From: Crocinitomicaceae bacterium
GTDB lineage: Bacteria; Bacteroidota; Bacteroidia; Flavobacteriales_D; Crocinitomicaceae
Assembly (NCBI GenBank): GCA_023264075.1
Contig: JALQTG010000209.1
Span: 1 to 5,118 of the forward strand
Length of the DNA stretch: 5,118 nucleotides
Reading direction: 5' to 3'
Part shown: positions 1-5,118 of the stretch, piece by piece
Layout of the letters: every line of letters starts with the position of its first letter
Position numbering within the stretch: position 1 is the stretch's first letter
Translations under genes and position numbers: made by a program
The notes under the pieces: model-generated
Database searches by the model: none
Told to the model about the DNA's origin: nothing
What the model saw: the letters and a program-made list of their open reading frames with translations, nothing else

Positions 1-955
1 CATCATAGGTAGTTGTGGTTGTGGGGCAGACGGTCTGGGAGGGACTTCCTAAATCAGTGCCTCCACAGTTATTTGTAATTGAGTTAGAGGCTGGAGGTGT
101 TTGTCCCTGAGGGGTAGACTGCACTTGTGTTCCAGTACCGCCTGGTCCGCCATAAATTACGTAATAATTTTCGCTGGACCAACTCCCTGCAGAGTAATTG
201 ACCGTAATGGATTGACCTGAGCTAACAGTGAAATCAAAACAAGCCGGCCCTGAACCAGTAGCGACAGTAATATTTGAATGCACTGTAACACCATTTACAA
301 CAACGCTTACAGAACCACCGTTCCAACCATCTCCAAAAGTATCATACAAACAAATTGAATAAGTACATGATGCAGGTGGACCAGCAGTTAAATTACTCCA
401 GTCGTAGGATGCAGCAAGTCCACATCCTCCAGTAATTACTGCTTCGATATCAGCACAATCTCCTACACAAATATTCGTAGACGATGCAGTAACATCACAA
501 TCTAGAGTAGGAGATGTTCCTGGTACAGTAAACGTCAAAGCACTTGACCAAGGCCCGCCATTACCATTATTATTCTCTCTTACTCGAACTTGATAGTCCG
601 TTCCAGGACATAGACTGGTAAAAGGAATAGCAGTCATTGGATAGGCTTGAACAATACAATCCGGTTTTAGCATCTGTGCAGATTGAAAATAGGGATAGGT
701 ATTTAACGCAAGATACTGGGTCGGGTCGAAGGGAGCTCCATCAAAAGGCTCGTTGACACAACGAATTTCGATATCTAACCAATATTCATCACAACCACAA
801 GTTGGAGAAGTTGATGATGCGTTCACTTGAACAGTATTTCCAACAACTGTCAACGTATAATCTTGAACCTCAAGAGCGTGACAAGCTTGAACCTCATTAG
901 CAGTCAAAATAAATCCTATTGCAAAAATAAATTGAGGTATTATTTTGAATTTCAT
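1..955 (-). CDS. Secreted modular surface protein with Fn3-like, Ig-like and DTFGDGWNG modules; N-terminal 318 codons, C-terminus off the window
   Basis: The frame opens at ATG 955-953 and stays open to the window edge, so the stop is missing. Residues 1-24 form a Sec signal peptide: Lys at 2 and 4, a hydrophobic core, and a likely cut after VQA before Cys25. The +1 Cys raises the option of a lipoprotein, but VQAC is a poor lipobox and signal peptidase I seems more likely. Residues about 50-146 hold a CGCDEYWLDIEIRC stretch and an Fn3-like end (LCPGTDYQVRVRE, then GPWSSALTF). Residues about 153-187 begin an Ig/PKD-like module (CVGDC, TGGCG, YDW). Residues about 196-270 carry DTFGDGWNGG with beta-strand repeats around it. 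Residues 287-318 end in a Thr-rich strand (CPTTTTTYD) typical of a closing Ig-like fold. Such proteins in marine and freshwater flavobacteria are usually very long and end in a T9SS or gliding-motility-type sorting domain; here that end is not visible. The start is preceded by A-rich sequence and no Shine-Dalgarno, normal for the phylum. Role unknown; adhesion or surface display is a guess. Confidence 0.85.
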   Translation of the reverse strand, partial: MKFKIIPQFIFAIGFILTANEVQACHALEVQDYTLTVVGNTVQVNASSTSPTCGCDEYWLDIEIRCVNEPFDGAPFDPTQYLALNTYPYFQSAQMLKPDCIVQAYPMTAIPFTSLCPGTDYQVRVRENNNGNGGPWSSALTFTVPGTSPTLDCDVTASSTNICVGDCADIEAVITGGCGLAASYDWSNLTAGPPASCTYSICLYDTFGDGWNGGSVSVVVNGVTVHSNITVATGSGPACFDFTVSSGQSITVNYSAGSWSSENYYVIYGGPGGTGTQVQSTPQGQTPPASNSITNNCGGTDLGSPSQTVCPTTTTTYD

Positions 956-1106
956 AGCTGTTAGTTTTTAGTAAAACGACTCCATCTTCGTACGGGTTGC
1001 TTTCAATTCTGACGTATTATTTGTTCGACAACATTTATATCTGTATATAAATAATGGAAATGTTCATTAAACCTTGTCAGTAAAGATACACCGCAATCGA
1101 ATTGAA
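956..1106. other. Intergenic gap between the SBBP gene stop and the modular-protein start
   Basis: This 151-bp gap has no plausible gene. Read on the minus strand it holds TATCTTTA at 1088-1081, which matches five of six fixed bases of TAnnTTTG but lacks a well-spaced TTG (the nearest, in CGTTGTA, leaves about 26 bp). It also holds the inverted repeat listed separately and an A-rich run just before the start of the downstream gene. The modular-protein gene may have its own promoter here, or may be read through from the SBBP gene; the sequence does not settle which. No GC-rich stem followed by a T tract is present. Confidence 0.5.
1033..1052. repeat. Perfect 8-bp AT-only inverted repeat with a 4-base loop
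   Basis: ATTTATAT at 1033-1040 and ATATAAAT at 1045-1052 are exact reverse complements around CTGT. It lies 55 bp past the SBBP stop and 77 bp before the next start. An all-A/T stem is weak as RNA and no T run follows on the minus strand, so it is a poor terminator. It could be an operator-like dyad, a weak stem, or chance in AT-rich sequence. Confidence 0.4.
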
Positions 1107-3617
1107 TTAAAATACAACGAGTTTATTTTCAACTACACCATTATTTGTGAAAATATTAACAATGTAAACCCCTTTGCTAACGCTGCGTATTGGTAATTCG
1201 AATTGATTGGAATCAGGCGTATGCCGTTCAATCAGTTTTCCGTCAAGTCCAATAATTTCCAACTTATTTATCCGTTCAGAACTCGATAGAAATAAATTGT
1301 TTCCTTTCAAGATAGGGTTGGGATAAATATGGGCGAATTCTTCCTCCTGTTTAAGTCCTACGGTGGAATGTACAAACTCATTCGAGATGGCCGAACAGCT
1401 TCCTTGAAATGAGCCTTCTACGCTGTATGTTCCGTCGATTGTTGGCTGAATAGAATCGTTGAAAATCCCTAAAGAAAAGCCATCTAAAAACCACTCATAA
1501 TCATTGGCTCCAGAGGCGATTAAATATCCATTTGAATAGGTGATTTGTATCGTTTTATCCAGACAAAACTTCATGATATAACCGTCATTACTCGCTCCAC
1601 CATAAGTGTTCTGTTGGGTATTTCCAAAAGAGATTCCTGTCAACGAACCAGAAACATCTCCGGCGATGTAAAAATTCCCGAGAGTATCAAAAAATAAATC
1701 GGCAATACCTTCATTTTCAACCCCTCCTATGTAGCTCCCCCATAGGTAAGCACCTTCACTCGAAAAGCCATTAAAGAAACCGTCATATCCCCCGGTTAGG
1801 GTGTCTTTAAATGCGTTTAAGGTTGCGATGTTGTTGGTGCTCAACGTTTTCCCAGCTACTACGACAAGCGAATCATGGCAGGCAATGCTAGTGATGTAGT
1901 CCGTAGAGGTACCTCCAAGATAGGTTCCCCAGATGCGCAATCCATTTTCATTGAACTTTCCGAGAAATCCTTGTTCGCTGCTTAGTCGCGTGGGCTGGTA
2001 AGCATCCGGTGTTGCGATTCCTGTTGTGCTGGAGGCGTCCCCTGTGACATAGATGTTATTGTTATTGTCAACCGTAAGGTCATAGATTTTATCGGTGAAT
2101 GCACCGCCATAGTAACTTCCCCAAATGATGTTACCTGTAAGGTCAAATCGCTGCAGGAATCCATTGCCAAAACCATTAAGGGAGTATTGATGTGTTCCTA
2201 ATGTTGAAATGCCACTTGTTGCTGCTGTGCGACCTCCTAAAATGATCGAATTATCTAGTAAAGCTAGACCTTCTCCAGAACTATTGCTACTCCCGCCAAT
2301 ATACGTTCCCCAATTTTTGGTGGTACCATCTGTACTAAAACTTATCAAATATGCCGTTTCATTAGCAGAATTGTTAGGAAGAAATGTACCTGCTGTGGCT
2401 ATTCCGTTTTGACTTGTTGTATGCCCAGTTAAGAAGAGCTGATTGTCAAAATACACCATTTCAGTAACAAAATCATGTCCCGTCCCACCGATATATGATC
2501 CCCATTGTAGTTCTCCGGATGAATTGAATTTTGCGATAAATAAATCATCTACGCCTTCGATGATCAGCTGGTAGCTTCCAGGAGTAGCTATTCCTATCTC
2601 ACTATAGCTTGCTCCACCTAAATACATGTTTCCTTCGTCGTCTGCGGTTAGTGCATAGGGTCGATCTGTTTGTGGTCCTCCGTAATAGGTTGACCATACT
2701 AAGTTCCCTTGGGTGTCATATTTCGCAAGATAGCCATCAAGTCCACCTTGATAACTTGTTTCATGAGCACCAGCGGTTGCGATAAAATTAAAACTCATCG
2801 TCATTCCTGCATGATAAATATTGTTCATGGCATCCCCCATCATAGTGGTGGCTATATCGTATTCGCTTCCTCCATAATACGTTCCCCATACTCCTTCTGG
2901 CTCTGGGTCAATAATGAGTAGCTCAGAAGCGGTAAAAGAAGGTACGGTGTAGAAAATTTGGTTTCCGACCAGTTTGTATCCGCTGTTCGTGATTTTCTGT
3001 TCACCCCTTTGGTTAACGATGTAACTGAGCGGAATAGTTTCTTCAAGAACTCCTTTTGTCGTTTCGAATACTAGTGACTCTTTCAGAGTAACAGCCAAAT
3101 TGCTACCTCCATCGAAGGTGATTGCGAATTTCTCGCAGTCGGTCTGATTGTGACAACGAATATTGTATTTGAAGGCCCCTTCTTCATTGACCAAAAATTC
3201 TAAATCCACATTTGGGAAGACATCATAATATATGATTTGGTCGAATGAGTAGATGTTGGAAAAGTATTGGCCATTTAAATAAACATTTACACGATTCTTC
3301 TTTTCTCTGTTTCTCTCGATGCGGGAAGGTGAATTAGGGAATGAAAAATCTATTCGATGAGTTTGATAATTAAACGACACATTTTCATATTCGTTTGTGG
3401 CTTTCTCGCTAATATCATGGTCTGAAATAGATAATATTTCATAGGAAAAACCATCGGGTCTTAATTGAACTTTTAAACCAGGCTGCAGGTGAAAAAATAA
3501 CACATCTTCATTTTTCGAAAGGTCTTGCTTGGTAATCTGCCCTATATTCTCAACGAATGAAGCTATTGAGAAATGGGAGAATCCAATTAGTAAAAAGGTA
3601 AAAAAAACAATTTTCAT
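1107..3617 (-). CDS. Secreted SBBP seven-bladed beta-propeller protein with DUF7948-like N-terminus, Ig-like module and T9SS type A sorting domain
   Basis: A complete 836-residue protein. Residues 1-20 are a signal peptide (MKIVFF, hydrophobic core, likely cut near SIAS/F). Residues 21-238 resemble the DUF7948 region that precedes SBBP repeats: it opens FVENIGQ, contains IIYYDVFPNVDLEF (128-141), and ends LLIIDPEPEGVWGTYYGG at the first blade. Residues 244-687 hold seven repeats, each opening W-(G/S)-(T/S)-Y-(Y/I/L)-G-G at W244, W308, W372, W436, W499, W563 and W626. Most carry a mid-repeat (G/N)I(A/S)T element and a closing G-(F/Y)-(L/I)-x-K/R-F-like strand. Residues about 690-748 are an Ig-like module (YEWFLDG, GTYSV, a late Cys741). 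Residues 764-836 are the T9SS type A domain (IYPNP, LEIIGLDGKLI, KGVYIVNI, NKLVVF), so the protein should cross the outer membrane and be attached or released there. The start is fixed by the signal peptide and lies 7 bp from a promoter box, so the gene is probably its own transcription unit. Family function is unknown; a binding or scaffold role is inference. Confidence 0.95.
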   Translation of the reverse strand: MKIVFFTFLLIGFSHFSIASFVENIGQITKQDLSKNEDVLFFHLQPGLKVQLRPDGFSYEILSISDHDISEKATNEYENVSFNYQTHRIDFSFPNSPSRIERNREKKNRVNVYLNGQYFSNIYSFDQIIYYDVFPNVDLEFLVNEEGAFKYNIRCHNQTDCEKFAITFDGGSNLAVTLKESLVFETTKGVLEETIPLSYIVNQRGEQKITNSGYKLVGNQIFYTVPSFTASELLIIDPEPEGVWGTYYGGSEYDIATTMMGDAMNNIYHAGMTMSFNFIATAGAHETSYQGGLDGYLAKYDTQGNLVWSTYYGGPQTDRPYALTADDEGNMYLGGASYSEIGIATPGSYQLIIEGVDDLFIAKFNSSGELQWGSYIGGTGHDFVTEMVYFDNQLFLTGHTTSQNGIATAGTFLPNNSANETAYLISFSTDGTTKNWGTYIGGSSNSSGEGLALLDNSIILGGRTAATSGISTLGTHQYSLNGFGNGFLQRFDLTGNIIWGSYYGGAFTDKIYDLTVDNNNNIYVTGDASSTTGIATPDAYQPTRLSSEQGFLGKFNENGLRIWGTYLGGTSTDYITSIACHDSLVVVAGKTLSTNNIATLNAFKDTLTGGYDGFFNGFSSEGAYLWGSYIGGVENEGIADLFFDTLGNFYIAGDVSGSLTGISFGNTQQNTYGGASNDGYIMKFCLDKTIQITYSNGYLIASGANDYEWFLDGFSLGIFNDSIQPTIDGTYSVEGSFQGSCSAISNEFVHSTVGLKQEEEFAHIYPNPILKGNNLFLSSSERINKLEIIGLDGKLIERHTPDSNQFELPIRSVSKGVYIVNIFTNNGVVENKLVVF
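1557..2888 (-). repeat. Seven tandem SBBP propeller-blade repeats within the 836-residue protein
   Basis: Seven coding repeats run head to tail with spacings of 64, 64, 64, 63, 64 and 63 codons (189-192 bp) between successive W-x-x-Y-x-G-G motifs. The last repeat ends near residue 687 (GYIMKF). Conserved points are the opening Trp and Gly-Gly pair, a central I-A/S-T element, and a terminal aromatic-rich strand. Conservation is at protein level; the blades have diverged too far to look like recent DNA duplication. Seven copies match the number expected for a closed SBBP ring. Blade 7 has the most altered central motif (GISFGNTQQ in place of GIAT). Confidence 0.93.
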
Positions 3618-3624
3618 GACAGGG

Positions 3625-3655
3625 CAAATTTAGAGGAATGTACGTTTTTTTAAAA
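3625..3655 (-). promoter_or_regulatory. Bacteroidota-type promoter for the SBBP gene (TAnnTTTG box, near-leaderless)
   Basis: Read on the minus strand, TAAATTTG (3632-3625) is a perfect match to the Bacteroidota -7 consensus TAnnTTTG. Nineteen bases upstream lies TTTT (3655-3652), an imperfect stand-in for the -33 TTG. Only seven bases (CCCTGTC) separate the box from ATG 3617-3615. With usual spacing, transcription would start within a few bases of the start codon, giving a very short or absent leader. Because the gap between genes is only 60 bp, the box also argues that the SBBP gene is not simply the third gene of the upstream operon. Confidence 0.6.
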
Positions 3656-3677
3656 TATGATTCCTGTATTAGTAAAA

Positions 3678-4667
3678 TTAATTTGAAATAATCAATGACT
3701 TTCTTTCAATAACCCCTGATACTTCATAAGTAATGTAGTAAATTCCATTGGGAAGCCTGAAAGAAACCCCCTGGTAAGGTTGACATGTTTCAAAAGTTTT
3801 GACCTTTTTTCCTTCTAGGGAGTAAATGATAAATTCGATGCATCTTCCTGCAGGTTGGCGAACATAAAGTTGGTCATGCGCTGGGTTTGGAAAGAATGAT
3901 ACTTTTTCTGTTGTCATATGCGCAACATTGAGTTCTTTGTGTATGACTCCAACCCCATCTAAATCGAAGCCTCCAGACTCGTAAGGAGAGGGGTAAGGTT
4001 CATTAATTTTATTTCCTTGGCTGTCGTATGTTGCATTAGTGCCAATGCTTCCAATTACATCAATCACTTTTACATGGGTAATGGCGTTAATATTAATACT
4101 AGTTGAATCTTTCAAATCTTCGAGGTCAAATGGGGTTCCAAATCCTGCGCGGTATTTTCCAGCTAAATTGTCAATTCTGCGCGTGTCGGTTAATCCAAAT
4201 CCGTGAATCTGAACTTGACTTTGGACTTCAGAATGATTGGGAAAACGCACAAATCGCTCTCCATCTGAACTCACTTCAACAAATGCAAATTCTAAGTAAT
4301 CATCGCTAAAGCTATTTTCAAAAACAGCAAAATCAAATCCTGGTCCATTCATAATCGGATTGTCAAAGGTGAGAATTGCAACTCCTGAGTCGCCAAGTGA
4401 AACCACATCAGCTGAATTTCCTGTGGCCTTTCCGAGTGCGAAAGAAGGTGACCCAAATGTAGCTCGTGAACTTCCATTTGCTTGGAAGGTAGTATCCTCA
4501 ATAAAGACAAATCCGCGATAAACCTCAATTCCAGATGCCCATGATGTAAATACATCACTATCCATGTGGATAGCTGTGCTTCCAGTTTGACCGGCTGGGG
4601 GTGCATAACTTTGTGCCCAACAAGATAATTGGAGGAATAGTATGCTTAACATCAACAGTCTATTCAT
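3678..4667 (-). CDS. Secreted cell-surface protein of the conserved DFAVFENSF family with T9SS sorting domain, coupled to a YncE-like propeller gene
   Basis: A complete 329-residue protein. Residues 1-18 are a signal peptide with a likely cut CWA/QS; Cys16 is not in a good lipobox. The mature body, 19-245, has the hallmarks of a conserved surface-protein family found in Bacteroidota and, with other anchors, elsewhere: YAPPAGQTGSTAIHMDS (21-37), VVSLGDSG (88-95), NGPGFDFAVFENSF (107-120), FAFVEVSSDGERFVRFP (127-143), NLAGKYRAGFGTPFDLEDL (167-185), HVKVIDVIGSI (198-208) and SGGFDLDGVGVI (231-242). The alternating strands suggest a beta-sandwich; VEVSSDG with many acidic loops would suit ligand or ion binding. 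Residues 257-329 are a T9SS type A domain (FFPNP, IYSLEGKKV, LPNGIYYI, KSLIIS). The ATG lies inside the last codons of the upstream propeller gene, with an 8-bp overlap and no Shine-Dalgarno, so translation is probably coupled. As I recall the family, relatives sit near BtuB-type receptors and BtuG-like propellers, so a role in cobalamin capture is plausible but unproven. Confidence 0.93.
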   Translation of the reverse strand: MNRLLMLSILFLQLSCWAQSYAPPAGQTGSTAIHMDSDVFTSWASGIEVYRGFVFIEDTTFQANGSSRATFGSPSFALGKATGNSADVVSLGDSGVAILTFDNPIMNGPGFDFAVFENSFSDDYLEFAFVEVSSDGERFVRFPNHSEVQSQVQIHGFGLTDTRRIDNLAGKYRAGFGTPFDLEDLKDSTSININAITHVKVIDVIGSIGTNATYDSQGNKINEPYPSPYESGGFDLDGVGVIHKELNVAHMTTEKVSFFPNPAHDQLYVRQPAGRCIEFIIYSLEGKKVKTFETCQPYQGVSFRLPNGIYYITYEVSGVIERKSLIISN

Positions 4668-5118
4668 AATAAATCAGTTTATTTGGGTTTAAGCCTACAG
4701 AGAAGTTTTGGAGTATGTTTCCACTTGAATTAAATAGCTTTACATAACCACTGTTCGTAAATCCTTGTGCGTCAAAACAAATGAAATCGCCATTGTCGAA
4801 AGCATGAATACCATAAAGTGTTTGAACGCTACCAGCTGTAATTAGTGACTCATTTACTAGGGTCTGACTTGACAAATCGTAAAGCGAAACATTTGATTGC
4901 TGGGTGTTGTAATCGTAGTACCTGATGTAAAGCAAATCGCCTTTTTTATGAAGTGAAGTCGCATCAATTCCTAGGTTCGTAACTGTATTTGAACTAGTAT
5001 TGATGTAAACTACCTCAGAAGGGTCATTGCCATAATTTCCTCGTTTAACAGCGTAGATGTTTCCTTGATTATCGCTTTCAACTTGGCCAGGATTTGCTCC
5101 GACGTGAAATGAATTTTC
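4660..5118 (-). CDS. YncE/YVTN/DUF5074-like (BtuG-type) beta-propeller surface protein; C-terminal 152 codons, N-terminus off the window
   Basis: The frame is open from the window edge to TAG 4662-4660; a Met codon at 4935 is internal, since propeller sequence continues upstream of it. The visible part opens FHVGANPGQVESDNQGNIYAV and goes on KRGNYGNDPSEVVYINTSSN, matching the strand pattern of YncE-like blades (VGxxPxxVxxDxxGxxYV, then a V-x-x-I-x-x-x-x-x line). Further blades follow (GDLLYIRYYDY; IHAFDNGDFICFDAQGF; SGYVKLFNSSGN). It ends FSVGLNPNKLIYYE, the usual end of these propellers. There is no T9SS sorting domain after the last strand, so if it is at the cell surface it must be anchored at the unseen N-terminus, as in the BtuG lipoproteins. 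In Bacteroides, BtuG propellers bind vitamin B12 tightly and pass it to BtuB; transfer of that role to this gene is inference from fold type and neighbour. YncE-like propellers with other roles remain possible. Its stop overlaps the next start by 8 bp. Confidence 0.85.
   Translation of the reverse strand, partial: ENSFHVGANPGQVESDNQGNIYAVKRGNYGNDPSEVVYINTSSNTVTNLGIDATSLHKKGDLLYIRYYDYNTQQSNVSLYDLSSQTLVNESLITAGSVQTLYGIHAFDNGDFICFDAQGFTNSGYVKLFNSSGNILQNFSVGLNPNKLIYYE

Noticed and set aside
881..955. Lipoprotein signal at Cys25 of the modular protein
   Set aside because: VQAC lacks the usual Leu at -3, and VQA is a good signal peptidase I site; the Cys more likely belongs to the Cys-rich module.
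1557..2888. CRISPR array or recent DNA tandem duplication
   Set aside because: The 190-bp period is coding and in frame; similarity is at protein level and fits SBBP blades.
2209..2921. Plus-strand open frames of about 67-70 codons at 2209-2412 and 2709-2921
   Set aside because: They lie antisense inside the SBBP repeats, have no signal peptide or family features, and mirror the repeated coding sequence below them.
1982..3046. Minus-strand open frames of 64 codons at 1982-2176 and 2852-3046
   Set aside because: Both are alternative frames inside the SBBP gene, whose protein has clear domains throughout this stretch.
3633..3677. Intrinsic terminator after the two-gene operon
   Set aside because: The gap has a short AT palindrome (AAATTAATTT) and an A run on the minus strand, but no stem-loop followed by a T tract.
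4103..4606. Open frames at 4103-4309 (plus) and 4349-4606 (minus)
   Set aside because: Both lie wholly inside the 329-residue gene in other frames and give low-complexity, His/Leu-rich translations without recognisable motifs.
4660..4935. A short 91-residue gene starting at the Met codon at 4935
   Set aside because: The same frame stays open to the window edge and the added residues continue the propeller pattern, so 4935 is an internal Met and the gene is partial.

Overview
The window looks like a chromosomal stretch from a Bacteroidota bacterium, most likely a flavobacterium of the Crocinitomicaceae/Fluviicola kind. The grounds are: two C-terminal type IX secretion (T9SS) sorting domains, a perfect Bacteroidota-type promoter box (TAnnTTTG) with no Shine-Dalgarno sequences, a DUF7948 plus SBBP-propeller protein, and a secreted protein with DTFGDGWNG and Fn3/Ig-like modules of the kind found in very long surface proteins of that family. 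Base composition is AT-leaning, about 40% G+C by eye. All four genes lie on the minus strand, so the transcription order is from high to low coordinates.

Layout in transcription order. (1) 5118-4660: the last 152 codons of a YncE/YVTN/DUF5074-type beta-propeller protein, open at the window edge. (2) 4667-3678: a complete 329-residue secreted protein of a conserved cell-surface family with a T9SS sorting domain. It overlaps gene 1 by 8 bp, so the two are probably translationally coupled. (3) A 60-bp gap with a TAAATTTG promoter box only 7 bp from the next start codon. (4) 3617-1107: a complete 836-residue secreted protein with an N-terminal DUF7948-like region, exactly seven 63-64-residue SBBP repeats, an Ig-like module and a T9SS sorting domain. 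(5) A 151-bp gap with an AT-only inverted repeat. (6) 955-1: the first 318 codons of a secreted, cysteine-rich modular protein that runs off the other edge.

Every gene seems to make an exported or surface protein. Genes 1 and 2 form one unit that resembles the surface part of Bacteroidota vitamin B12 (cobalamin) uptake loci, where a BtuG-like propeller and companion surface proteins sit near a BtuB receptor. No receptor, ABC transporter or riboswitch lies in the window, so this is inference from family and context. The SBBP protein and the modular protein appear to be separate, and their ligands cannot be read from sequence. I found no RNA genes, mobile elements, CRISPR arrays or convincing intrinsic terminators.
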